Origin: Georgenia subflava | GTDB taxonomy: Bacteria > Actinomycetota > Actinomycetes > Actinomycetales > Actinomycetaceae | Direction of reading: 5' to 3' | DNA: 64,000 nucleotides | NCBI RefSeq assembly: GCF_009193155.1 | Contig: NZ_VUKD01000006.1 | Coordinates: forward strand, 62,001 to 126,000 | In this document: one piece after another, positions 36,101-44,458 of the stretch | Layout: each line of letters begins with the position of its first letter | Position numbering within the stretch: the stretch's first letter is position 1 | Notes under the pieces: generated by a model | Seen by the model: only the letters and a program-made list of their open reading frames with translations | What the model was told of the DNA's origin: nothing | Databases searched by the model: none | Made by a program: the position numbers and the translations under genes

Positions 36101-36742
36101 GAGTGGGACAAGAAGCAGAAGCTCACGTTCGAGCGCCAGATGCTCGGCCTGTACGTCTCCGACCACCCCCTCGCGGGGCTCGAGCACGTGCTCCAGCGTG
36201 CGGCGGACACGCAGATCGCCTCGTTGCTCGAGGACGACGCCCGGCCCGACGGCGCCAACGTGCACGTCGCCGGGCTGGTCACCTCGCTGCAGCGCAAGAT
36301 GACCAAGAACGGCAACCCCTGGGCGATCGCGACGGTGGAGGACCTGGCCGGGTCGATCGAGGTGCTCTTCTTCCCGCAGACGTTCGCCACCGTCTCCACG
36401 GCGCTGGCCGAGGACACGATCGTCACGGTCCGGGGCCGGCTGAACCGGCGCGACGACATCCCGACGATCTACGCCCAGGAGATGACGCTGCCGGACGTCT
36501 CGGACGCCGAGAACGGACCCGTGAGCCTCACACTCCCGTCGAACCGGTGCACGGAGCCGGTCGTTGAGCAGCTGCGCGGCATCCTGACCAACCACCCCGG
36601 CCAGGCCGAGGTGCGCCTGCGCCTGACCAGCCCGGGCCGGGCGACGGTGATGAAGCTGGCCGACAACCTGCGGGTGGAGCCCACCCCGGCGCTGTTCGGC
36701 GACCTCAAGGCGCTGCTCGGCCCCAGCTGTCTGGTGCACTGA
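33194..36742 (+). CDS. dnaE: DNA polymerase III alpha subunit DnaE1
   Basis: The 1182-residue replicative polymerase. An N-terminal PHP domain (about 1-280) opens VHLHVHTEYSMLDGAAKLDPL and keeps its metal-binding His residues, so it may hold the 3'-5' proofreading activity reported for mycobacterial DnaE1. The C-family polymerase core carries GPGRGSGAGS and the catalytic carboxylates in PDFDVDFDERRR; a helix-hairpin-helix segment and an OB fold (about 1010-1080, VHVAGLVTSLQRKMTKNG) follow, with the beta-clamp motif QFDLF just before. It is followed by a strong terminator. Confidence 0.97.
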   Translation: MAAGGSDDFVHLHVHTEYSMLDGAAKLDPLFDEVNRLGQKAIAMTDHGYMFGAYDFWSKARSAGVKPIIGVEAYLTPGTARADKTRVRWGDDSQSDDDVSARGSYTHMTMLARTTEGMHNLFRMASLGSLDGQMGKAPRMDRELLTTYGQGLTATTGCPSGEVQTRIRLGQYDEAVRAAAEFQDIFGKENYYVELMDHGLDLEKRVIKDLLRLAKDIDAPLLATNDSHYVKAEDHTTHDALLCINSGSVLADPNRFRFTGDTYYVRSAAEMRHLWRELPEACDNTLLVAEQSDVEFRTAAQGANYMPVFEVPAGEDEHSWFVKEVEKGLHYRYPEGIPDHVRKQAEYEVGVITQMGFPGYFLVVADFINWAKSRGIRVGPGRGSGAGSMVAYAMRITDLDPLVHGLIFERFLNPDRVSMPDFDVDFDERRRGEVIDYVTQKYGDDRVAQVVTYGTIKAKQALKDSSRVLGYPFAMGEKLTKVMPPSVMGKDITLSGIFDPKDKRYAEAEEFRQVHSTDPEAQKIVSTAQGLEGIKRQWGVHACAVIMSSEPLIDIIPIMRRPQDGAIITQFDYPTCEGLGLLKMDFLGLRNLTVLDDALKNLEINGKEQVDLETLPLKDEKTFALLGRGDTLGVFQLDGAGMRTLLRLMRPDDFEDISAVGALYRPGPMGANSHTNYALRKNGQQKIEPIHPELEEPLQEILGTTYGLIVYQEQVMAIAQKVAGYTLGQADLLRRAMGKKKKAELDKQYASFEGGMLERGYSAAAVKALWDILLPFSDYAFNKAHSAAYGVVSFWTAYLKANYPTEYMAALLTSTQDNKDRLGLYLGECRHMGITVLPPDVNTSAANFTPVGTDIRFGLAAIRNVGAHVVKAIIETREEKGEFTSFTDFLDKVPAVVCNKRTIESLIKAGAFDTLGHTRRALVARHEEAIDAVVDVKRNEAVGQFDLFAALGGDDGAAGGFTVEIPDLPEWDKKQKLTFERQMLGLYVSDHPLAGLEHVLQRAADTQIASLLEDDARPDGANVHVAGLVTSLQRKMTKNGNPWAIATVEDLAGSIEVLFFPQTFATVSTALAEDTIVTVRGRLNRRDDIPTIYAQEMTLPDVSDAENGPVSLTLPSNRCTEPVVEQLRGILTNHPGQAEVRLRLTSPGRATVMKLADNLRVEPTPALFGDLKALLGPSCLVH

Positions 36743-36775
36743 CGGCCGCCTCGAGGCTTCTCGTCCCCTCAGGCC

Positions 36776-36810
36776 GAAGGGTTCGTACCGATATCCGGTA
36801 CGAACCCTTC
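36776..36810. terminator. Bidirectional terminator between dnaE and the S4 gene
   Basis: A perfect 15-bp stem (36776-36790 with 36796-36810) with a 5-nt loop lies between convergent genes and can serve both strands. Confidence 0.88.
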
Positions 36811-36838
36811 AGTCTGTTCATGGCGGTACGCCCGGGGC

Positions 36839-37069
36839 TCAGCCGACCCGGGCGGACAGCATCCCCGAGGGCAGTGCGACCTGGACGAGCATGCCGGCGG
36901 CGAGCTGGCGGCCACGGCGGGTCTCCACCGCACCGTCGACGCTGACCTCGCCGTCGGCGATGAGGTCGCGGGCGTGCGCGCCGGACTCGGCCAGGTTCGC
37001 GAGCTTGAGGAACTGCCCCAGCCGGATGGTGCCCGTGGTCGGGACGGTGGGGACGTCGTCGATGCTCAT
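36839..37069 (-). CDS. S4 domain RNA-binding protein
   Basis: A 76-residue protein made almost entirely of one S4 RNA-binding domain ([16 protein letters not shown], then [19 protein letters not shown]), like E. coli YbcJ. Such proteins bind structured RNA, some being linked to ribosome quality control, but the function of this one is not shown. ATG 37069 has CAGGAT 6 nt upstream, which reads both as a -10 box and as a weak Shine-Dalgarno. It is divergent from hisD. Confidence 0.88.
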   Translation of the reverse strand: MSIDDVPTVPTTGTIRLGQFLKLANLAESGAHARDLIADGEVSVDGAVETRRGRQLAAGMLVQVALPSGMLSARVG

Positions 37070-37075
37070 ACCCCG

Positions 37076-37133
37076 ATCCTGCCAGCACGCGGGTGGACCG
37101 CCCGGCCGCCGACCTGGACCGGGCACCTAGGAT
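37076..37133. promoter_or_regulatory. Divergent leaderless promoters of the S4 gene and hisD
   Basis: On the minus strand CAGGAT (37081-37076) lies 6 nt before the S4 gene ATG. On the plus strand TAGGAT (37128-37133) lies 7 nt before the hisD ATG. Both predict transcription from the start codon. Confidence 0.5.
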
Positions 37134-37140
37134 CGAGAGC

Positions 37141-38496
37141 ATGCTCAAGCGCACGGACCTGCGTGGTCAGTCCCTCACCGCTGCCGAGCTCGCCGCCACG
37201 CTGCCGCGGGCCGCACTGGACGTCGAGGGGGCGCTGGAGGCGATCCGGCACGTGCTGGCCGACGTGCGGGAGCGCGGTGCGGCCGCCCTGCGCGACCTCG
37301 CCGAGCGGTTCGACGGCGTCCGGCCCGAGCACATCCGGGTGCCTGCCGCGGCGCTCACCGACGCCCTCGAGCACCTCGACCCCGATGTCCGCGAGGCCCT
37401 CGAGATCTCCATCGCGCACAACCGCGCCGGTCACACCGCGCAGCTGCCGACGGAGACCAGCACCGAGATCACCCCCGGCGGCCACGTGCACCAGCGCTGG
37501 GTGCCGGTGCGCCGCGTCGGGCTCTACGTGCCCGGCGGGCTCGCCGTCTACCCGTCGAGCGTGGTGATGAACGCCGTCGCCGCGCAGGTCGCCGGTGTCG
37601 AGCAGCTGGCCATCGCCTCGCCGCCGCAGAAGGAGTTCGGCGGCCTGCCGCACCCCGTCATCCTCGCCGCCTGCGCGCTGCTCGGCGTCGACGAGGTCTA
37701 CGCGGTCGGCGGTGCGCAGGCCGTCGCCATGCTCGCCTACGGCGCGGGTGTCGAGAACGACGTCGACCGCGCCGACCTGGCCGCCGCCGAGCTGGACGGC
37801 GAGCTGCTCTGCGAGCCGGTCGACGTCGTCACCGGCCCGGGCAACATCTACGTCGCCGCCGCCAAGCGCGCCGTGATGGGCACCGTCGGCATCGACGCCG
37901 AGGCCGGAACCACGGAGATCGCCGTCCTCGCCGACGCCACCGCAGACCCGGCACACGTGGCCGTGGACCTCATGTCGCAGGCCGAGCACGACCCGGCCGC
38001 CGCCTCGGTGCTGATCACCGACTCGCCCGACCTCGCGGACGCGGTCGACGCCGAGATCACCACGCGCGTCGCCGCCACGAAGCACGCCGAACGCGTGCGG
38101 ACAGCCTTGACGGGCCCCCAGTCCGGCACCGTCCTCGTCACCGACCTCGACCAGGCCGTCGCCGTCGCCGACGCCTACGGTGCCGAGCACCTGGAGATCC
38201 AGACAGCCGACGCGGCATCGGTGGCCGGCCGGATCCGCAACGCCGGCGCCATCTTCGTCGGCCCCTACTCACCGGTGCCGCTGGGGGACTACCTGGCCGG
38301 GTCCAACCACGTGCTCCCCACCGGCGGGACTGCCCGCTTCGCCAGCGGCCTCAACGTCACGGCCTTCATCAAGTCGGTGCAGGTCATCGAGTACGACGAG
38401 ACGGCGCTCAAGCAGCTCGCCGCACCGCTGACGGCGCTGGCGACGTCGGAGGACCTGCCCGGGCACGCCGAGGCCGTCAACGCCAGGTTCGAGTAG
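37141..38496 (+). CDS. hisD: Histidinol dehydrogenase
   Basis: HisD carries out the last two steps of histidine synthesis, oxidising L-histidinol to histidine with two NAD. The 451-residue zinc enzyme shows [45 protein letters not shown], the Glu/His catalytic segment AEHLEIQT, and [13 protein letters not shown] 37141 is supported by the -10 box directly upstream and by the family start. The remaining his genes of this locus begin 4.2 kb away, so hisD is transcribed apart from them. Confidence 0.96.
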   Translation: MLKRTDLRGQSLTAAELAATLPRAALDVEGALEAIRHVLADVRERGAAALRDLAERFDGVRPEHIRVPAAALTDALEHLDPDVREALEISIAHNRAGHTAQLPTETSTEITPGGHVHQRWVPVRRVGLYVPGGLAVYPSSVVMNAVAAQVAGVEQLAIASPPQKEFGGLPHPVILAACALLGVDEVYAVGGAQAVAMLAYGAGVENDVDRADLAAAELDGELLCEPVDVVTGPGNIYVAAAKRAVMGTVGIDAEAGTTEIAVLADATADPAHVAVDLMSQAEHDPAAASVLITDSPDLADAVDAEITTRVAATKHAERVRTALTGPQSGTVLVTDLDQAVAVADAYGAEHLEIQTADAASVAGRIRNAGAIFVGPYSPVPLGDYLAGSNHVLPTGGTARFASGLNVTAFIKSVQVIEYDETALKQLAAPLTALATSEDLPGHAEAVNARFE

Positions 38497-38967
38497 GTGG
38501 CTCGAGTGCCGATGAGGAAGATTCCGCGCCGTCTCGCCCGCGCCCCGATCTCGTTGTTCAAGGCCGGGCTCGGGTGGGTCTTCGGCGGTGTCCTGGTCAT
38601 GGTCGAGCACACCGGCCGCACCAGCGGACTCCGGCGGTACGTCGTCCTCGAGGTCGTGATCCCGGAGGCGGGCGCGGTCGTCGTCGCCGCAGGTTATGGG
38701 CGCCGGTCGCAGTGGTTCCGCAACATCGTCGCCGACCCCCGGGTACGGCTGTGGCGGGGCGGAGTCGTCGGCGTGCGGGCGGTCGCCGAGGTGCTGCCGC
38801 CGGCCGAGGCACGGGCGCTCCTCGAGCGCTACCGGCGGGAGCACCCGCTACGTGCCCGGTTCGTCGCACGCGCCCTCGGCATCGAGGGGCTGACCTCGGC
38901 CGACCCGCTTCCTGCCGACGTCGGCGAGCGGGTGCCCCTCGTGCGCGTCGCCGCCGTGCCGAGGTGA
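38497..38967 (+). CDS. F420-dependent nitroreductase-family (DDN/DUF385) protein
   Basis: A 156-residue split-barrel protein of the deazaflavin-dependent nitroreductase family, related to mycobacterial Ddn. The family signature appears as VMVEHTGRTSGLRRYVVLEVV, then VAAGYGRRSQWFRNIVADPRV. Members bind coenzyme F420 or remain of unknown cofactor, and reduce quinones or aromatic compounds. It starts at GTG 38497 directly after the hisD stop, with a later in-frame ATG at 38512 possible, and it overlaps the MFS gene by 4 nt. No F420 biosynthesis genes are in the window. Confidence 0.85.
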   Translation: MARVPMRKIPRRLARAPISLFKAGLGWVFGGVLVMVEHTGRTSGLRRYVVLEVVIPEAGAVVVAAGYGRRSQWFRNIVADPRVRLWRGGVVGVRAVAEVLPPAEARALLERYRREHPLRARFVARALGIEGLTSADPLPADVGERVPLVRVAAVPR

Positions 38968-40112
38968 GCGTCTCGGTCTGGCGGGTCCGCGGGATGCCGC
39001 TGCTGATCGCGATGACCGTCCTGGGTTTCTCCGGGTACGCCGCGCTCCTGCCGGTGGCCCCGCTGTGGGCGGTGCACGGCGGCGCCGGCGCGGGCGGCGC
39101 CGGCCTGGTCAACGGTGTGCTCATGCTGTTCACCGTGCTGACCCAGCTCGTCGTCCCCGGCGCGCTGCGCCGGTTCGGGTGGGCGCCTGTGCTCGTGGCG
39201 GGCATGCTCCTGCTCGGGCTGCCCGGGCTGGCGCACGTCCTCACCGACGCGCTGGGGCCGACGCTGGTGCTCTCGGCGGTGCGCGGCCTCGGGTTCGGCG
39301 TGCTCACCGTCACCGGCAGCGCCCTGGTGGCCGAGCTGGTCGAGCCGGCCCGGCGCGGGCAGGCGATCGGCGCCTACGGGCTCGCCATCGCCGGCCCGCA
39401 GGTGCTGCTGCTGGCCGGCGCACCGTGGATCGCCGAGCGGCTCGGCTTCTGGGTCGTATTCGTCGTCGCCGGCCTCCCGCTGGTCGGCGTCGTGCCTGCG
39501 CTCGCTCTCGCCCGGATGCTCGACCACGTCCCCGAGGAGCAGGAGCGGGCGCCGTACCTCAGGCTGCTGCGGCCCATGGTGCTGCTGCTCGGCGTGACCC
39601 TGGCCGGCGGGGCGCTCATCACGTTCATGGCGCAGATGAGCAGCAGCGCCACCCTCACCGTGCTGGCGCTGCTCCTCATGAGTGTCACCGCCGCCCTGAC
39701 GCGGTGGCGGGTCGGGTCGCTCGCCGACCGGTTCGGCCCGCAGCCGTTCATCTGGCCGCTGGTGCTGGTCACCGCGGCTGGCATGGCGATCATCGCCTGG
39801 GCGGTGCGCGACCCGGCGCAGACCGACGGCCCGGCGCTCCTGCTCGGTGCAGCCGTGGTCGGGGCCAGCTACGGGGCGCTGCAGAACCTCACCCTGGTGG
39901 TGGCGTTCGCCTCGGTCAGCCGCCCGCACTACGGCCCGGCCAGCGCCGTGTGGAACATCGGGTTCGACGCCGGCACCGGGCTCGGCTCGGTCGTGGTTGG
40001 TCTCGTCGCCGCGGGGACGTCGTTCAGCACCGCGATGCTCGTGGCCGGCGCACTGTCGCTGCTGACGCTGCCGCTCGCGCTGCGGCGACCACGGCGGGCC
40101 CCGGTGATCTGA
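38964..40112 (+). CDS. MFS transporter
   Basis: A 382-residue major facilitator superfamily membrane protein with about 12 helices. A drug-efflux-like layout is visible: the first helix MPLLIAMTVLGFSGYAALLP, the second with FTVLTQLVVPGALRRFGW, and the proximal VRGLGFGVLTVTGSAL. The substrate is unknown. GTG 38964 overlaps the upstream F420-type gene by 4 nt, so both are translated together from the hisD transcript; a link to export of a reduced product is only a guess. It converges on recQ with a 40-nt gap holding no clear terminator. Confidence 0.85.
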   Translation: MSVSVWRVRGMPLLIAMTVLGFSGYAALLPVAPLWAVHGGAGAGGAGLVNGVLMLFTVLTQLVVPGALRRFGWAPVLVAGMLLLGLPGLAHVLTDALGPTLVLSAVRGLGFGVLTVTGSALVAELVEPARRGQAIGAYGLAIAGPQVLLLAGAPWIAERLGFWVVFVVAGLPLVGVVPALALARMLDHVPEEQERAPYLRLLRPMVLLLGVTLAGGALITFMAQMSSSATLTVLALLLMSVTAALTRWRVGSLADRFGPQPFIWPLVLVTAAGMAIIAWAVRDPAQTDGPALLLGAAVVGASYGALQNLTLVVAFASVSRPHYGPASAVWNIGFDAGTGLGSVVVGLVAAGTSFSTAMLVAGALSLLTLPLALRRPRRAPVI

Positions 40113-40152
40113 CCCGAGAGCTCGCAGCCCGCCGCGGCCCGACCCGGACGAC

Positions 40153-42447
40153 TCAGCGTTGGGCGAGCGTGAACGGGTAGACAGCCGCGGCGCCGGCCCG
40201 GCGCAGCAACCGGGCAGCGACCGTCAGGGTCCAGCCGGAGTCGGTGAAGTCGTCGACCAGCACCACGGTGCGTCCGGGCAGCCCGGCGAGCGCAGCGTCC
40301 GAGAGCTCCGGACGCAGCCGCCGCTGCACGCCGGCCAGCCGCTGCGCCGAGTTGACGTCGTGGCGACCGGCCGGCCGGTCCGGGTCCGGGCCGACCGCGC
40401 CGACAAGAGGGGCTCCGAGGAGGTGCGCGACGCCCTTCGCGAGATGTTCGACGAGCTGGGGGCGGCCGGCCGAGGCGATCATCACCACACCGTCGACGCC
40501 GGACGAGCCGTCACCGCGACGCAAGGCCGGGGCCCAGTCACGCAGCACCTCGGCCACCGGCTGACGCAGGCTGGTGGGCAACAGCCCGTCCCGGCCGCCG
40601 GCGGCCTGTCCTGCTGCGCCGTCGGCCGAACGTCCGCTGTCGACTGGACGTGCGCCGTCGTCCACGGAATGCTCGCCGGGCGCACTCTCGTGCGCCGGCT
40701 CGAGCAGCGCACGCAGCGGCACCGACCAGCCCAGGCCGTCCAGGCGGGCGAGCGCACGACCCGTCTCCGCGCGCTCGGCGTCGCCGATCTTGCCCTTCAG
40801 GTCCAGCCCGATGGCATCCATCCCGGTCGGCCACTGCCGCCGCGCAGAGATCTCGATCCCCGGCCGGTCCAGCGCCGCGCGCGCCTGCCGCACGGCGTCG
40901 GCGTCCACGTCGGCCTCCAGGGCCAGCCCGCCGCACAGGTCGCAGCGTCCGCACCGCCAGCCGTCGGTCAGGTCGGGGTCGTCGAGCTGGGCGCGTAGGT
41001 AGGCCATCCGGCAGCCGCCGGCAGGCAGGCGCTGGTAGTCGACCATCGCCTGCTGCTCGGCGGTGCGGGTCTCGGCGACCCGGGCGTAACGCTCGGCGTC
41101 GTAGACCCACTGGGTCCCGGTGGACTCCCAGCCGCCGCGGACCCGCCGCACGGCGCCGTCGACGTCGAGGACCTTGAGCATGGTCTCGAGCCGGTTGCGG
41201 CGCAGGTCCACCTGCGTCTCGAGCCGGGCGGTGGACATCGTGCCGCCCTCGGCCAGCGCCGTCAGGGTCTCGCGCACCGAGCCCTCCGGCGGGAAGGCCA
41301 TCGAGCCGAAGTAGTCCCAGATGTCCTGGTCCTCCGCTCCGGGCAGCAGGACGACGTCGGCGCGGTCGACCCCGCGGCCGGCGCGGCCGACCTGCTGGTA
41401 GTAGGCGATGGGGGAGGACGGGGCACCCAGGTGCACGACGAACGCCAGGTCCGGCTTGTCGAACCCCATACCCAGCGCCGAGGTGGCCACCAGCGCCTTG
41501 ACCCGGTTCTCCTTCAGGTCCGCCTCGAGCTGCTCACGCTCCGCCGTGTCGGTCTGCCCGGTGTAGGCCCGGACCTCGTGGCCGGCCTCCCGCAGCTGTT
41601 CGGCGACCCCCTGGGCGGCCGCGACCGTCAGCGTGTAGACGATCCCCGAGCCGGACCACCGGCCCAGCTGCCCGGAGAGCCATGCCACCCGGCTCGGCTG
41701 GTCCGGCAGGGCGAGGACGCCCAGGTGCAGCGAGGGCCGGTCGAGAGACCCGCGCAGGACGAGCACTCCCTCCTCGTGGCGTCCCACGCCGAGCTGCTCC
41801 GCGACGTCGGCGCTGACCCGGGCGTTCGCCGTCGCGGTCGTGGCCAGGACCGGGATGCCCTCGGGCAGGTCGCCCAGCAGCGTGCGGATGCGCCGGTAGT
41901 CGGGCCGGAAGTCGTGGCCCCAGTCCGAGATGCAGTGCGCCTCGTCCACCACGACCAGGCCGGCGCTCGCGGCCAGCCGGGGGAGGACCTCGTCCCGGAA
42001 CGCCGGGTTGTTCAGCCGCTCCGGAGAGCACAGCAGGACGTCGACCTCGCCGGCCGCGATCGCCGCGTGCACCTGGCCCCACTCCGTGACGTTGGCGGAG
42101 TTGATCGTCACCGCTCGGATCCCGGCGCGCGCGGCGGCGGCGATCTGGTCGCGCATGAGGGCCAGCAGCGGGGAGACGATCACGGTCGGTCCTGCGGGCG
42201 GCCGGCCGGCGGCCCCGGCCCGCAGCAACGCCGTTGCCACGAAGTACACCGCCGACTTGCCCCAGCCGGTCCGCTCGACCACCAGGGCACGCCGTCGGTG
42301 GGCCACCAGCGCCTCGACGGCGGTCCACTGGTCCTCGCGCAGGCGGGCGTCGTCCCGGCCGACCAGGGCGCGCAGCGCCGCCTCGGCCCGTTCGCGCAGG
42401 TCGGTGGTGCCCGCGGCCGTCGTCGCGGGTGCGAGGTCCTCGCTCAT
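40153..42447 (-). CDS. recQ: RecQ-family DNA helicase with a C-terminal phosphoribosyltransferase-like domain
   Basis: A 764-residue superfamily 2 helicase. The helicase core has Walker A ERTGWGKS (Lys64), the DEAH box at 168-171 (VVDEAHCISDWGHDFRPDYR), motif V/VI (GMGFDKPDLAFVVHLG, QVGRAGRG) and a zinc-binding knuckle with four Cys (GGCRMA to CGRCDLCGG). There is no HRDC domain. Instead, the last about 120 residues include VVLVDDFTDSGWTLTVAA at 728-745, the PRPP-loop signature of type I phosphoribosyltransferases. ATG 42447 is chosen for GAAGGGA upstream. The helicase role in repair is well supported; the role of the tail is unknown. Confidence 0.88.
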   Translation of the reverse strand: MSEDLAPATTAAGTTDLRERAEAALRALVGRDDARLREDQWTAVEALVAHRRRALVVERTGWGKSAVYFVATALLRAGAAGRPPAGPTVIVSPLLALMRDQIAAAARAGIRAVTINSANVTEWGQVHAAIAAGEVDVLLCSPERLNNPAFRDEVLPRLAASAGLVVVDEAHCISDWGHDFRPDYRRIRTLLGDLPEGIPVLATTATANARVSADVAEQLGVGRHEEGVLVLRGSLDRPSLHLGVLALPDQPSRVAWLSGQLGRWSGSGIVYTLTVAAAQGVAEQLREAGHEVRAYTGQTDTAEREQLEADLKENRVKALVATSALGMGFDKPDLAFVVHLGAPSSPIAYYQQVGRAGRGVDRADVVLLPGAEDQDIWDYFGSMAFPPEGSVRETLTALAEGGTMSTARLETQVDLRRNRLETMLKVLDVDGAVRRVRGGWESTGTQWVYDAERYARVAETRTAEQQAMVDYQRLPAGGCRMAYLRAQLDDPDLTDGWRCGRCDLCGGLALEADVDADAVRQARAALDRPGIEISARRQWPTGMDAIGLDLKGKIGDAERAETGRALARLDGLGWSVPLRALLEPAHESAPGEHSVDDGARPVDSGRSADGAAGQAAGGRDGLLPTSLRQPVAEVLRDWAPALRRGDGSSGVDGVVMIASAGRPQLVEHLAKGVAHLLGAPLVGAVGPDPDRPAGRHDVNSAQRLAGVQRRLRPELSDAALAGLPGRTVVLVDDFTDSGWTLTVAARLLRRAGAAAVYPFTLAQR

Positions 42448-42679
42448 GGGTGTCCCTTCGTCCGGCGCCCACGCTCTCACAGCATCGGCCAGGCTCTCGT
42501 GGCCCACCCACAGGCGGACCACGCCGGCCGTCCCGCAGGCGGTCCATGTCCCGACCGGCCAGCAGGCGGCGCACGTCCCGACCGTGATCCGGGCACGGCC
42601 GTCGGTCAGGTGCGCTGTGCGGACCGGCGGCCGGTACCCGCAGTCCGAGACACCGGCCGGGTGCCCGCCGAGCGCGGCC

Positions 42680-42685
42680 TAGACT
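42680..42685 (+). promoter_or_regulatory. -10 box of the hisC operon
   Basis: TAGACT lies 7 nt before the GTG of hisC with no ribosome-binding site, predicting leaderless transcription of hisC-hisB-unknown-hisH-priA-sseB. Confidence 0.6.
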
Positions 42686-42692
42686 TTGCTGC

Positions 42693-43850
42693 GTGAGCAC
42701 CCCCTCCACCACCGACACCGCAACCGGTGGCGCCCGTCTCCCGCTGCGCCGAGGCCTGGAGGGCCTGACGCCCTACGGCGCCCCGCAGCTCGACGTGCCG
42801 GTGCTGCTCAACGTCAACGAGAACCCGTACCCGCCGTCGGAGGCGGTCGTCGCCGAGATCGCCGACGCCGTCGCGAAGGCGGCGCACGGCCTGAACCGCT
42901 ACCCCGACCGGGACTTCCCCGAGCTGCGCGCCGAGCTCGCCGAGTACCTGCAGGTCGAGTCCGGCGTCGCCCTCGGCGCCGAGCAGATCTGGGCCGCCAA
43001 CGGCTCCAACGAGGTCATGCTCCACGTGCTCCAGGCGTTCGGCGGCCCGGACAGGTCCGTGCTCTCCTTCGCCCCGACCTACTCCATGTACCCGGAGTAC
43101 GCGCGCGACACCCTCACCGAGTGGGTGGCCGGCCGCCGCGAGGAGGACTTCACCCTCGACGTCGATCACGTCCGCGCCCAGATCGCCGAGCACCGGCCGG
43201 CAGTGATCCTCCTCGCGAGCCCGAACAACCCCACCGGCACCGCGCTGCCGCTCGACACCATCGAGGCGGTCTGCGACGCCGCAGCAGGCGCGGGCCCGTC
43301 CGGATCCGACGGCGCACCCACGGACGCCGTCGTCGTCGTCGACGAGGCCTACGGCGAGTTCCGTCGGGAAGGCGTCGCATCCGCGCTGACCCTGCTGGAC
43401 CGCTACCCGCACCTGGCGGTCTCGCGCACCATGTCGAAGGCCTTCGGGATGGCCGGGCTGCGGCTGGGCTATCTCGCGGCGACGACGCAGCTGGTCGACC
43501 ACCTGCGCGTGGTCCGTCTGCCGTACCACCTCTCCGCCGTCACCCAGGCTGCCGCGCTCGCCGCACTGCGTCATCGCGCCGAGCTGATGAGCCAGGTCGC
43601 GTCGCTGCGGGCCGAGCGTGACGCCCTGGTCACCTGGCTGCGCGGCCGCGGCCTCACGGTCGCGGACTCGGACGCCAACTTCGTGCTCTTCGGACTTTTC
43701 GACGACCGGCACGAGGTGTGGAATGGTCTGCTGGAGCGCGGCGTCCTGATCCGCGAGGTCGGTCCCGAGGGCTGGCTGCGCGTGTCGGTCGGGACGCCGC
43801 AGGAGACGGCCGCCTTCCGGGCGGCCCTGGAGGAGGTGCTGGGCCGTTGA
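42693..43850 (+). CDS. hisC: Histidinol-phosphate aminotransferase
   Basis: HisC is the pyridoxal-phosphate enzyme that converts imidazole-acetol phosphate and glutamate to histidinol phosphate. The 385-residue fold-type I protein shows [46 protein letters not shown], and the PLP-lysine region [20 protein letters not shown] 42693 is set by the -10 box immediately upstream. Its stop overlaps the hisB TTG by 4 nt. Confidence 0.95.
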   Translation: MSTPSTTDTATGGARLPLRRGLEGLTPYGAPQLDVPVLLNVNENPYPPSEAVVAEIADAVAKAAHGLNRYPDRDFPELRAELAEYLQVESGVALGAEQIWAANGSNEVMLHVLQAFGGPDRSVLSFAPTYSMYPEYARDTLTEWVAGRREEDFTLDVDHVRAQIAEHRPAVILLASPNNPTGTALPLDTIEAVCDAAAGAGPSGSDGAPTDAVVVVDEAYGEFRREGVASALTLLDRYPHLAVSRTMSKAFGMAGLRLGYLAATTQLVDHLRVVRLPYHLSAVTQAAALAALRHRAELMSQVASLRAERDALVTWLRGRGLTVADSDANFVLFGLFDDRHEVWNGLLERGVLIREVGPEGWLRVSVGTPQETAAFRAALEEVLGR

Positions 43851-44458
43851 CCGAGCAGAGCGCACGGACCGCGCGGGTGACGCGCCGCACGTCGGAGTCC
43901 GACGTCGTCGTCGAGCTGGACCTGGACGGGACGGGACGCACCGAGATCTCCACCTCGGTGCCGTTCTACGACCACATGCTGACCGCGCTGGGCAAGCACT
44001 CGCTGATCGACCTCACGGTCCAGGCCACCGGCGACACCGACATCGACGCGCACCACACCGTCGAGGACGTCGCCATCTGCCTCGGCGAGGCCCTGCGCGA
44101 GGCGCTGGGGGACAAGAAGGGCATCGCCCGCTTCGGCGACGCGCTGGTCCCGCTCGACGAGGCACTCGCCCAGGCCGTGGTGGACGTCTCCGGGCGCCCC
44201 TACCTCGTGCACTCCGGTGAGCCGGCGGGGCAGGAGTACCACCTCATCGGTGGCCACTTCACCGGCTCGCTGACACGGCACGTGCTCGAGTCGATCGCGC
44301 ACCACGCGGCCATCTGCCTGCACGTGCGAGTGCTCGGCGGCCGCGACCCGCACCACATCGTCGAGGCCCAGTTCAAGGCGGTCGCCCGGGCCCTGCGGGC
44401 AGCCGTCGCGCTCGACCCCCGCGTGGAGGGTGTCCCCTCGACGAAGGGAGCGTTGTGA
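43847..44458 (+). CDS. hisB: Imidazoleglycerol-phosphate dehydratase
   Basis: HisB dehydrates imidazole glycerol phosphate to imidazole acetol phosphate, just before HisC. The 203-residue single-domain enzyme carries both metal-binding His clusters, [11 protein letters not shown] and [18 protein letters not shown], and the VPFYDHML segment. The start is TTG at 43847 overlapping the hisC stop (TTGA); a GTG at 43877 would also leave the catalytic fold intact. The stop overlaps the following gene by 4 nt. Confidence 0.95.
   Translation: MTEQSARTARVTRRTSESDVVVELDLDGTGRTEISTSVPFYDHMLTALGKHSLIDLTVQATGDTDIDAHHTVEDVAICLGEALREALGDKKGIARFGDALVPLDEALAQAVVDVSGRPYLVHSGEPAGQEYHLIGGHFTGSLTRHVLESIAHHAAICLHVRVLGGRDPHHIVEAQFKAVARALRAAVALDPRVEGVPSTKGAL

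Noticed and set aside
36705-37154. Minus-strand open frame across the dnaE terminator and S4 gene
   Set aside because: It spans a strong bidirectional terminator and lacks conserved content; the S4 domain protein in another frame explains the region.
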